From Alphaproteobacteria bacterium (lineage in GTDB: Bacteria > Pseudomonadota > Alphaproteobacteria > Sphingomonadales > Sphingomonadaceae), in NCBI GenBank assembly GCA_028869975.1, contig JAGWQR010000241.1, forward strand, positions 1 through 6,373: DNA of 6,373 nucleotides. The letters are read 5' to 3'. Below the pieces are notes generated by a model. The model had not been told where the DNA came from. It searched no databases and worked only from the letters and a program-made list of their open reading frames with translations. The translations under genes were made by a program, and so were the position numbers. Numbering within the stretch: the stretch's first letter is position 1; each line of letters starts with the position of its first letter. Shown one piece after another: positions 1 through 6,031 of this stretch.

Positions 1-464
1 CGCGTGGATCGGACAATCATGCGACAATGACATGGCGACGGGGCCGTGCCATAGACGCCGCGAATCGCCGAATGGCTCAGCACAACCTCCGGGGTGCGCG
101 TCACGCGGCTAAGCCCGAACGTGTTTATCAGCGTGCCAAGCGTATTGTCCGGCGAGCCATCATTGACCACCACCACCTCGAATTTGGGATAATTGACCGT
201 GAGCAGCGCACGAATGCTCTCGCCGATTGTCAGTTCCTCGTTGAAGGCGGGGGCGATGATCGAGACGGCGAGCGCGGATTGCGCATGGCGGTTCCACAGC
301 TCGACCGTATTGCTCTCGGCCATGGTTTCGACATGGCGGGTAATGATGCTTTTGGTCAGTTGCAGGCCGTAAACGAAATTCTGGATGCCGACCGACAGCA
401 GAACGAAGTAGATGAAGCCGTGGGCAATGCCAATCGCGAGCCAGTGGATGATAGCGAGGATCAT
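1..464 (-). CDS. Family 2 glycosyltransferase, membrane-bound, N-terminal part (runs off the left edge)
   Basis: Seen: 154 residues in an open frame that starts at ATG 464 and is still open at base 1. Residues 5-31 are hydrophobic and form one probable membrane segment. From residue 67 the GT2 nucleotide-sugar fold begins: SIIAPAFNEE, then LLTVNYPKFEVVVVNDGSPDNT near residues 88-108 is the usual second strand with its UDP-sugar-binding DGS aspartate (D102). Known: membrane GT2 enzymes of this kind (PgaC, NodC and cellulose-synthase relatives) build beta-linked polysaccharides on the cytoplasmic face of the inner membrane. The catalytic DxD and QxxRW motifs would lie beyond the window. The start overlaps the stop of the HEAT gene as ATGA, which suggests coupled translation; no strong Shine-Dalgarno precedes it. 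With the barrel protein two genes upstream it suggests exopolysaccharide production (inference); the product is unknown. The last 15 residues do not resemble the family well, so the exact left end is less certain. Confidence 0.85.
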   Translation of the reverse strand, partial: MILAIIHWLAIGIAHGFIYFVLLSVGIQNFVYGLQLTKSIITRHVETMAESNTVELWNRHAQSALAVSIIAPAFNEELTIGESIRALLTVNYPKFEVVVVNDGSPDNTLGTLINTFGLSRVTRTPEVVLSHSAIRGVYGTAPSPCHCRMIVRST

Positions 465-1357
465 GCGAACAGCGCCTGAAGATGTTCAAGCGCAGCCGGA
501 GGGGCTAGCGTTTCACATGCTTCCAGCGCGGCGGCGCGCACATCGGTGTCGTCATTCGCGCAGGCCCGGATAATCCACAGCAGCGCGGCGCTGTGCCCGA
601 TGCGCTGCGCCGCCTTGATCGCTTCGATCCGGATGCGGGGATCATCATCATCGATCAGCGGTTCCAGTCGCTGCGCAATGCGATAATCATGACTGCTGCC
701 CAACGCATCGATGGCGAGCACGCGCGCCGAAAACCTGTCCTGGTAAAGCGCAAGCGTCATGAATCCTTCGCTATGCTGCGGCATCATCGAGCGGAACAAC
801 TGGCGGTGCGCGGGGGCAAGCGGTGTGCCTTCCGGGCAGATCGCCTCGATCACCCGCCAGGGCGTATCGAGCCGGTTATTCTTGGCGAGCGCTAGCGCGG
901 CCTCGAAACGTACCTCGATTTCGGGATCATCGACCATCAGCCGGTCGAGAATGCCGACCACCGTTTTCGTGTCATACGGCACGAGGCGGCGGATAATGGC
1001 GATACGGCGCAATTTGGCCTTGCGGTTGATGCGTCCCAAAGGCTCACGCAGAATATGGTTGGCGTCGATAATATCGAGCAGGCGCTCGCGTTCGCGCCCC
1101 CGGAGCAGGCAAAGGATCTGCGCCGAAACCTCAAACGCCGCCTTGCGGTCTTGTTTCGTCCAGTGCGCTATGATGAAGCTCTCGTCGCCGCGTGCGATCA
1201 CTTGCATCAGTTCGGCGCGGATCAGGCGCAGATGAATGTCGTGCGCGCGCTTGCTCCGCGCCACCCATGTCCGGCGCAGGATCAGCACCCCGCCAAAACA
1301 GGCCAGCGCACCCAGCACGCCCAGCAAAAACAAGGTCAGGAAGAGCGCCAGACTCAT
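461..1357 (-). CDS. Membrane-anchored HEAT-repeat protein
   Basis: Seen: 298 residues. Residues 4-28 are a strongly hydrophobic segment, followed at once by RRTWVARSKR. By the positive-inside rule this anchors the protein in the inner membrane with the rest in the cytoplasm. The remainder is helical with degenerate HEAT-like repeats, clearest around 143-162 (DDPEIEVRFEAALALAK), 236-255 (DDDDPRIRIEAIKAAQR) and 267-287 (NDDTDVRAAALEA). No catalytic motif is visible. Known: HEAT solenoids are protein-binding scaffolds, and HEAT proteins often sit next to GT2 and YaiO-barrel genes in polysaccharide clusters. Inference: it may hold together or regulate the glycosyltransferase encoded next. Both ends are ATGA overlaps: its ATG overlaps the stop of the barrel fusion, and its TGA overlaps the start of the glycosyltransferase. 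The molecular role is not established; the fold and anchor calls are firm. Confidence 0.85.
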   Translation of the reverse strand: MSLALFLTLFLLGVLGALACFGGVLILRRTWVARSKRAHDIHLRLIRAELMQVIARGDESFIIAHWTKQDRKAAFEVSAQILCLLRGRERERLLDIIDANHILREPLGRINRKAKLRRIAIIRRLVPYDTKTVVGILDRLMVDDPEIEVRFEAALALAKNNRLDTPWRVIEAICPEGTPLAPAHRQLFRSMMPQHSEGFMTLALYQDRFSARVLAIDALGSSHDYRIAQRLEPLIDDDDPRIRIEAIKAAQRIGHSAALLWIIRACANDDTDVRAAALEACETLAPPAALEHLQALFA

Positions 1358-2847
1358 CGGCTGTGCGCACTCAAGGCCCAGCGCAGGCCCAGCCAGCCGC
1401 CGTTGCGGCGCACGCCCAGTTGATTGCGCTCGGTCTCATAGCCGAACATCAGCGTCACCTTGCGGGAAATCGTATAATTCCCGCCCAAAAAGCGCGAGCT
1501 GAACCGGTAGGTAATCCCTGCCTCGGTATCGGGATAATTGGCACCGCCGCCAAACAACATCAATTTCTGTGTCACATTGACGTCCGCGCGCGCCGACCAG
1601 CCATTGCGGTCCGCGCCATGTTCATCCCACAGGTTGATCCAGCCCAGCGTAATGGTTGCGCGGTCATGCGGCAAAGTATAGCTGACATGCGGTGTGGCCG
1701 AGGTTACGGTGGCCGTGGCATAATGAGCGATCTGCGTATCGATGCCGAGCTTGACCGCCTTGCACAGGCCGGTCTCGCCCCCGGCGCGCAGGCTCCATTG
1801 CGGCTTGATCCGTGCCTTGTCGCCGATGCTGGCCCCGACATAGGCCGAACTGCTCGGCGAAAAATGCCGCTCGGCCTGCCCGGTGACTTGTAAATCCCGC
1901 TGACCGAAGGTTTTGCTCGAATCGACCTGAAGTAAATAATTTTCGCGCCGGTAAAAGCTGTAGTCGATCACGCCGGTGGTGGTGTTCCAGTCGGGGGAAA
2001 CACCGCCGTTGAAATGGCTGTAGCTGTGGACAAGCGAGGCGCTCCAGCTCTTTTCACCATCCAGCAGCGGGTTGGATTGCTTGGCTGAATCGGCAGGGTT
2101 GAGGCTGTATGTAGGCGCAACCTCCTGGGCCTGAGCCCGCCACCGGCGCACGCGCGCCAGTGCGTCGCGCGCATCGGCATAATCGGGGGCAAGCGCAACC
2201 GCTTTGGCCAGCGCCTTTTCGGCGCCATCAAGGTCGTTGATATGGCTCAGCTCTAGTCCGAGCCGCAACCAGAGATCGGCATCGTTGGGCGCTAACGCGA
2301 TGAATCTGCGCAGCGATGCAGCCGCCTGGGCATGAAGCCCCTGATTGTGCAGCGCAATCGCCGCCTGCAAAGGATCGACCGAAGGGGCACTGGGGGGGGC
2401 GGCCTGGCTTGCACCCGGCACGGCAACGAGTGCCGCCGCGACCCCGGCGAGCCGCTTGTGTCGGGTCGATTTCAGCGCCGCCGCCACCGTAAGATGGCGC
2501 TCGATCCGGATGACCAGTTCTTCGGGATCGAAGGGTTTGGCCATGTAATCGGCCGCCCCGCCGCGTAGCGCAGCGATTACGTCGTCACTGTCGCCACGCA
2601 GCGAGAGCACGATGACCGGGATAAGTTTATAGACCGGATTGGTGTGCAGCCGCGCCAGCAACTCGCCGCCTGACATCACAGGCAGCATCATGTCGAGCAG
2701 GATAAGATCTGGCCGCTGACGCCGCAGCGATTGATACGCGGCCATGCCGTCGCTGGCCGTATCGACCCGGTAGCCTTGCGTGGTCAGTTTGATCCGGAGA
2801 AATTCGCGGAGCAATTCGTCGTCTTCAACGACCAGAATTTTTGACAT
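1354..2847 (-). CDS. Receiver domain fused to TPR and YaiO-type outer-membrane beta-barrel
   Basis: Seen: 497 residues from ATG 2847. An in-frame GTG at 2862 would add five residues, but ATG 2847 has GAGAAAG six bases upstream and places the receiver at its usual position. Residues 1-115 are a complete receiver: acidic pair D9/D10, phosphoacceptor D52 in LILLDMMLP, S82 and K104 in the KPF motif. Residues 126-149 read as a signal peptide: basic KSTRHKR, hydrophobic LAGVAAALVAV, then PGASQA before AP. Residues about 158-235 hold two TPRs. Residues about 260-492 are an alternating beta pattern matching the YaiO outer-membrane domain (for example ITLGWINLWDEHG, then LMLFGGGANYPDTEAG). The last strand ends RWAL with SAHSR after it, not with a terminal aromatic. 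Known: TPR-barrel proteins such as PgaA export polysaccharide across the outer membrane. Odd: a cytoplasmic signalling domain precedes an export signal. The product may be cleaved, may use a second start, or may be an anchored hybrid. Domain calls are firm; topology is unresolved. Confidence 0.9.
   Translation of the reverse strand: MSKILVVEDDELLREFLRIKLTTQGYRVDTASDGMAAYQSLRRQRPDLILLDMMLPVMSGGELLARLHTNPVYKLIPVIVLSLRGDSDDVIAALRGGAADYMAKPFDPEELVIRIERHLTVAAALKSTRHKRLAGVAAALVAVPGASQAAPPSAPSVDPLQAAIALHNQGLHAQAAASLRRFIALAPNDADLWLRLGLELSHINDLDGAEKALAKAVALAPDYADARDALARVRRWRAQAQEVAPTYSLNPADSAKQSNPLLDGEKSWSASLVHSYSHFNGGVSPDWNTTTGVIDYSFYRRENYLLQVDSSKTFGQRDLQVTGQAERHFSPSSSAYVGASIGDKARIKPQWSLRAGGETGLCKAVKLGIDTQIAHYATATVTSATPHVSYTLPHDRATITLGWINLWDEHGADRNGWSARADVNVTQKLMLFGGGANYPDTEAGITYRFSSRFLGGNYTISRKVTLMFGYETERNQLGVRRNGGWLGLRWALSAHSR
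2401..2472 (-). other. Internal signal-peptide-like segment inside the receiver-barrel fusion
   Basis: Residues 126-149 of the fusion have the three regions of a Sec signal peptide: a basic stretch KSTRHKR, a hydrophobic core LAGVAAALVAV, and PGASQA with small residues at -3 and -1 for signal peptidase I, followed by an Ala/Pro linker. It lies after a full receiver domain and not at the N-terminus. The nearest in-frame alternative start is GTG at 2487 (residue 121), which would put the segment at a normal signal-peptide position, but only a weak GAG lies 12 bases upstream of it. The hydrophobic core is short (11 residues) for a stable membrane anchor, which favours a cleaved signal over an anchor. 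Confidence 0.65.
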
Positions 2848-2890
2848 GCGCCGCTTTCTCACCCGACTTGACGAATTTCACCATTACGGA

Positions 2891-3067
2891 TCAATCTATG
2901 GCAAGAGAGGGTAAATTTGCCGTTAAGATGAACGCTAAAACGGCGTGAATACGCTTAATTTCAAACAGTTCTGCGGATTGCAGTGTTTTGTATTTTCCTC
3001 CGGTTCCGATCAGGATTTGATTCAGGAACAGACCCCCGCTAACGGGACGTTGATCGGACGTGGACAT
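2891..3067 (-). CDS. Possible small protein of 58 residues, unrecognised
   Basis: Seen: an ORF from ATG 3067 to TGA 2891 with an unusually good Shine-Dalgarno, AGGGAG, seven bases upstream of the ATG. It would lead the barrel operon, ending 43 bases before ATG 2847. The peptide begins MSTSDQRPVSGG, is of mixed composition, and has a mildly hydrophobic stretch (AVLAFILTANLPSLA) near the C-terminus. No family is recognised. Against it: only 27 of 58 third codon positions are G or C, well below the neighbouring genes, and it fills nearly the whole gap in which both divergent promoters must fit. It may be a leader peptide or a chance ORF. Confidence 0.25.
   Translation of the reverse strand: MSTSDQRPVSGGLFLNQILIGTGGKYKTLQSAELFEIKRIHAVLAFILTANLPSLAID
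3005..3058. repeat. Inverted repeat TCCGATCA / TGATCGGA
   Basis: TCCGATCA at 3005-3012 is exactly inverted as TGATCGGA at 3051-3058, with 38 bases between the arms. The spacer contains the smaller hairpin CCCG-CTAA-CGGG (3035-3046) and most of the EcfG-like candidate. It lies 48-101 bases ahead of the ABC ATPase start. It could be an operator or looped site, but 8-base arms can arise by chance. Confidence 0.35.
3045..3061 (+). repeat. Direct repeat GGACGT, 11-base period
   Basis: GGACGT occurs at 3045-3050 and again at 3056-3061, one helical turn apart, 45 bases before the ABC ATPase start. The first copy lies in GACGTTGAT (3046-3054), which agrees with the LytTR half-site pattern at all but its first base; the second, GACGTGGAC, is poorer. 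LytTR sites are usually about 21 bases apart, not 11, so a LytTR operator is only a possibility. Confidence 0.3.
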
Positions 3068-3105
3068 GAAGCTTCTCCCTGCCGTCAGAGCCGGAGTTTT
3101 GTTGA

Positions 3106-4041
3106 ATGACATTGGCAATAGACGCGCGTGGTCTGGTGAAGCGATTTGAAGGAAAAACCGCTGTCAACGGCGTCGATCTTGCGGTGCCCGAGGGGATGAT
3201 CTACGGCGTGCTCGGCCCCAATGGCGCGGGAAAAACCACATCGCTGCGCATGATTTTGGGTATTATCGATCCCGATGAAGGGACGCGCACCGTGCTCGGC
3301 AATCCCCGCCCGCTCGAGGTGGCGCACGCCATCGGCTATCTGCCCGAAGAGCGCGGCCTCTACCAGAGCATGGCAGTGCGTGAGATGATCGCGTTCATGG
3401 GCGCCTTGCGTGGCCTGCCGCTCGATCAGGGGCGGCGGCGTGCAGACAAGCTACTCACCGAGTATGACCTGGGCGATGTGGGCCGAAAGCAAATCCGCAC
3501 CCTCTCCAAAGGCATGGCGCAGACGGTGCAACTGCTTGGCACACTGGTACATGACCCCAAGCTGATCGTGCTCGATGAGCCATTCTCGGGGCTGGATGCG
3601 ATCAACCAGGGGCGGCTTGAGACACTGATCCGTGCTCGGCGCGATGCCGGCGCGACGATCCTGTTTTCCACGCATGTCATCGCCCATGCCGAGCGGCTGT
3701 GCTCCGAAATATCGATCATCGCGGGCGGCAAGGTGCGTTATGCGGGCAGTGTTGATGCCGCGCGCGACCGGCTGCCCTCGCGCGTTGTGCTGCGCACAAG
3801 GGCAAAGGAGGGTGCATGGCGCGCCGATCTGCCGCCCGATACGACGCCGGTGGACGGCAACTGGCACTTCGCACTTCCCTCCACCGGAATCGAATCGGTG
3901 CTTCAGGCGCTCATCACGCATGGTGCGGGCATCGAAAATCTCACGGTTGAGCGCCCCGGCCTCCATGATGCGTTCATTGCGATTGCGGGGGCCGATGCTG
4001 AAGCGGCCATGAATATGGCGTCTGCGGGAGACATGGCATGA
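3106..4041 (+). CDS. ABC exporter ATP-binding protein, NatA/YhaQ type
   Basis: This is the nucleotide-binding subunit that powers the permease encoded next. Seen: 311 residues. Walker A is GPNGAGKTT (37-45) with K43; the signature is LSKGM (133-137); Walker B is LIVLDEP with D157 and E158; the D-loop is SGLD (161-164); the switch histidine is H190 in STH. The position of the usual Q-loop glutamine reads YLPEERGLY, with E81; as far as I know this motif is typical of Nat-type exporter ATPases, so it is not a defect. After about residue 220 there is a C-terminal extension of the kind found in this family (DUF4162-like). ATG 3106 is supported by GGAG nine bases upstream. The TGA overlaps the permease ATG as ATGA. 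NatA/NatB of Bacillus exports sodium and relatives export drugs or peptides; the substrate here cannot be read from the sequence. Confidence 0.93.
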   Translation: MTLAIDARGLVKRFEGKTAVNGVDLAVPEGMIYGVLGPNGAGKTTSLRMILGIIDPDEGTRTVLGNPRPLEVAHAIGYLPEERGLYQSMAVREMIAFMGALRGLPLDQGRRRADKLLTEYDLGDVGRKQIRTLSKGMAQTVQLLGTLVHDPKLIVLDEPFSGLDAINQGRLETLIRARRDAGATILFSTHVIAHAERLCSEISIIAGGKVRYAGSVDAARDRLPSRVVLRTRAKEGAWRADLPPDTTPVDGNWHFALPSTGIESVLQALITHGAGIENLTVERPGLHDAFIAIAGADAEAAMNMASAGDMA

Positions 4042-5261
4042 TGAATTTGTTCACATCAGCGCTGGTGATTGCACGGCGCGATTACCGGGCCACCGTTATG
4101 TCGCGGCTCTTCTATGTGTTCATGCTGTTTCCGCTGGTTTTGTTGATTTTCGGCGGAATTTTCGGCTATGTCATGGCGTCATCAAAAGCCGAAGCGCCGG
4201 CCTATCTCGCCATTATCGCTGAACCAGACCGCGCCGCGCAATTCGAGCAAAGTTATGCTGCGTTGCACAGTAAACTGAGCGGTGAAAATTTTGAGGGCGT
4301 GAAAATCATTGCGCCGCTGAGCAATGCAGCTGGCCAGGCCCTTGCCGTGCTCGCCGACACCCGCCAGCAGGTCAACGCGGTGCTGGTCGATACCGGCGCA
4401 ACGCCACGGCTGGTTGGCCCGTCCGCCAGCGTTGACCGACTACGGCCCGGCGTGCTGCTGGCGCTGGGCAATGCGGGTAAGGAGGCCACCCCTGAGATGC
4501 CGCTGGCGCTGACCCGCACTGATCCGGCGGGCAGTGGTGTTGCTTCTGACCGCGCAGGCCTGGGCTATGGCGCGGCGGTTTTCCTGTTCTGGCTCAACAT
4601 GCTGCTCGCCAATATGATGCTCTCAAATCTGGTCGAGGAGAAATCGAACAAGATTATGGAAGTGCTGATTGCAGCACTCCGGGTGGATGCGATTTTCCTC
4701 GGCAAGTTGATCGCGATGGTGGGCACGGCGCTCACGATTGTGACAGCCTATGTCGGGCTGGGCACGATTGGCTATCTGCTGTTTGCGCCGCCTGAGCTGG
4801 CACTACCGGTGCCCGCGATCGGCTGGCCACTGTTCATTGTGCTCGGCTATGCCTATTTCATCATGAATTACATGGTAGTGGGCGGGATTTTCATCGGGAT
4901 TGGCGCGCAGGCGAGCAGCCCGCGCGAGGTGCAGACCATCTCGATGCCGGTCACGATGGCGCAGATGCTGGTGCTGCTGTTCGCTTCCACCGCAATCAAG
5001 ACGCATGAGGGTTGGCAATGGTGGCTGGGCGCGCTCTTCCCGCCATCGTCACCGCTGGTGATGTATAATCAGGCAGCGATTTCGGCAAAACTCTGGCCGC
5101 ATCTGCTCACGCTTGGCTGGCTGATGCTGTGTGCTGCGCTGGTTATCCGTTTTGCGGCGGCGCGCTTTCGCAAATATGTGCTCAAATCAGGCCCGGCGCG
5201 CGAGAAAAGGCGCGGGCTGTTGCGCGCTCAGTGGACGAAGCGCGCGACGACCTCACGATAA
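4038..5261 (+). CDS. ABC-2 type exporter permease, NatB/YhaP type
   Basis: This is the membrane subunit that pairs with the preceding ATPase. Seen: 407 residues with the ABC-2 permease layout: one membrane segment at about 24-46, an extracytoplasmic domain at about 50-172, then five segments at about 175-197, 220-248, 262-290, 301-319 and 355-375. After the second segment comes the conserved cytoplasmic coupling motif NLVEEKSNKIMEVLIAAL (197-214), characteristic of NatB-like permeases. ATG 4038 overlaps the ATPase stop and has GGGAG seven bases upstream; a second ATG follows at 4041. The C-terminal tail beyond about residue 380 is strongly basic (KSGPAREKRRG and on) and its last 11 codons run antisense into the LytTR regulator gene, so the tail may be a late extension. 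The transported substrate is unknown. Confidence 0.93.
   Translation: MMNLFTSALVIARRDYRATVMSRLFYVFMLFPLVLLIFGGIFGYVMASSKAEAPAYLAIIAEPDRAAQFEQSYAALHSKLSGENFEGVKIIAPLSNAAGQALAVLADTRQQVNAVLVDTGATPRLVGPSASVDRLRPGVLLALGNAGKEATPEMPLALTRTDPAGSGVASDRAGLGYGAAVFLFWLNMLLANMMLSNLVEEKSNKIMEVLIAALRVDAIFLGKLIAMVGTALTIVTAYVGLGTIGYLLFAPPELALPVPAIGWPLFIVLGYAYFIMNYMVVGGIFIGIGAQASSPREVQTISMPVTMAQMLVLLFASTAIKTHEGWQWWLGALFPPSSPLVMYNQAAISAKLWPHLLTLGWLMLCAALVIRFAAARFRKYVLKSGPAREKRRGLLRAQWTKRATTSR
5191..5217. terminator. Possible hairpin between the convergent genes
   Basis: GCCCGGCGC (5191-5199) can pair with GCGCGGGC (5210-5217), with one bulged G and a loop rich in A on the plus strand. It lies 10 bases past the stop of the minus-strand LytTR regulator and inside the last codons of the permease. 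No T-run follows on either strand, so it is not a canonical intrinsic terminator; it could still slow transcription from the right or limit antisense read-through. Confidence 0.25.
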
Positions 5262-6031
5262 GAGCGGCTCACCTTCACCTGCGCGCCTGATTCGAGCACA
5301 AGGAAACATTCGCCATTGGTGTGCGGCTTGACCTGCCGCACCAGATCGAGATTGACAATGGTGGAGCGGTGGACGCGCTGGAACCGGCGCGGATCAAGCC
5401 GTTTTTCCATGTCCTTCATGGTCTGACGCAGGATGAGCGTTTCGCCATTGGTGTAGACGCACATATAATCGCCGGCGGCATCAATCCGCTCGATACTGTC
5501 GGCCTCAACCCTGAAAATCTGGCCCTGATCCTTGATGTTGATAAGCTTTTCAAACCGGTCGGGGGCAAGCACCTCATCCTCAGCTTCACCAAATTCGTCA
5601 TGCACTTCAGGGGCATGTTCGGCGAGCACTTCCTTCAGACGCTCGGCCTCTTCAACACCGCGCCGCTCGCCCAAGCGCTGGCGCACCCGGTCGATCGCCC
5701 CGGCAAGGCGCGCTTCTTCTACCGGTTTCATCAGATAGTCGGTGGCGTCCGCCTCGAAAGCGCGCAGCGCATGATCGGGATAGGCGGTCACGAAAATGAA
5801 CAGAGGCGGCTCAATATCCATCAACCCCTGCACCACCGAAAAGCCGTCAAAGCCGGGCATCTGGATGTCGAGAAACACCAGATCTGGCTTGTGCGTCTTG
5901 ATGGCGCGGATGGCCTCGCGGCCATTGCTACAGGTTTCGACAACCTCGATGTCGGGATATTGTTCGAGGCGCAGGCACAGGCCCTGGATCGCCAGCTTCT
6001 CGTCATCTACGAGGATGGTACGGATGGTCAT
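5228..6031 (-). CDS. LytTR-family response regulator (AlgR/LytR type)
   Basis: This is a DNA-binding response regulator, phosphorylated by the kinase encoded just upstream. Seen: 267 residues. Residues 3-120 are a receiver: acidic pair D9/D10, phosphoacceptor D55 in LVFLDIQMPG, T82 in FVTAY, and K102 in MKP. A charged linker (about 122-160, rich in Glu) follows. Residues about 161-265 are a LytTR DNA-binding domain, with FQRVHRSTIVNLDLV (217-231) and VKVSRSYRE near the end as its hallmark. ATG 6031 overlaps the kinase TGA as ATGA, so the pair is probably translated together. The 3' end overlaps the permease gene tail to tail by 34 bases. Known: LytTR regulators bind paired direct repeats and often control exporters, cell-surface or polysaccharide genes. 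Control of the neighbouring ABC operon is a guess from position. Confidence 0.94.
   Translation of the reverse strand: MTIRTILVDDEKLAIQGLCLRLEQYPDIEVVETCSNGREAIRAIKTHKPDLVFLDIQMPGFDGFSVVQGLMDIEPPLFIFVTAYPDHALRAFEADATDYLMKPVEEARLAGAIDRVRQRLGERRGVEEAERLKEVLAEHAPEVHDEFGEAEDEVLAPDRFEKLINIKDQGQIFRVEADSIERIDAAGDYMCVYTNGETLILRQTMKDMEKRLDPRRFQRVHRSTIVNLDLVRQVKPHTNGECFLVLESGAQVKVSRSYREVVARFVH

Larger units (their letters stand above)
2848..3105. promoter_or_regulatory. Divergent intergenic region between the barrel operon and the ABC operon
   Basis: This 258-base gap is visibly richer in A/T than the flanking genes and must carry the promoters of both operons. For the minus operon, TTGAAA (minus strand, 2964-2959) with GTTTTA 17 bases on (2941-2936) is a weak sigma-70-like candidate about 90 bases ahead of ATG 2847. 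For the ABC operon, plus-strand GGAAC at 3025-3029 and CGTT at 3048-3051 resemble the EcfG general-stress promoter, but the spacer is 18 bases, one more than usual. GGAG at 3093-3096 is a good ribosome binding site for ATG 3106. The region also holds short inverted repeats (GCCGTT at 2919-2924 with AACGGC at 2939-2944; GCGTGAATACGC at 2943-2954). None of the promoter assignments is firm; that the region is regulatory is nearly forced by the gene layout. Confidence 0.55.

Noticed and set aside
1..50. Possible frameshift near the left end of the glycosyltransferase, where the family usually shows a VVDK-like strand and the frame reads CRMIVRST
   Set aside because: Dropping one C gives an aspartate at the expected place, but the window ends before the GGKADALN region that would decide it, and the frame is open as it stands.
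27..479. Long plus-strand ORF opposite the glycosyltransferase
   Set aside because: It is antisense to a clear GT2 frame, has no recognisable domain, and is a by-product of GC-rich codon structure.
1192..1893. 233-residue plus-strand ORF opposite the HEAT and barrel genes
   Set aside because: It crosses the junction of two well-supported minus-strand genes and has no domain signal.
2485..2487. GTG 2487 as the true start of a separate outer-membrane barrel gene
   Set aside because: It would give a neat signal peptide, but there is only a weak GAG 12 bases upstream and the receiver frame runs straight through, so I kept one gene and list the internal start as a hypothesis.
3178..3360. Missing Q-loop glutamine in the ABC ATPase taken as a sign of inactivity
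   Set aside because: The LPEERGLY wording is normal for Nat-type ATPases and every other catalytic motif is intact.
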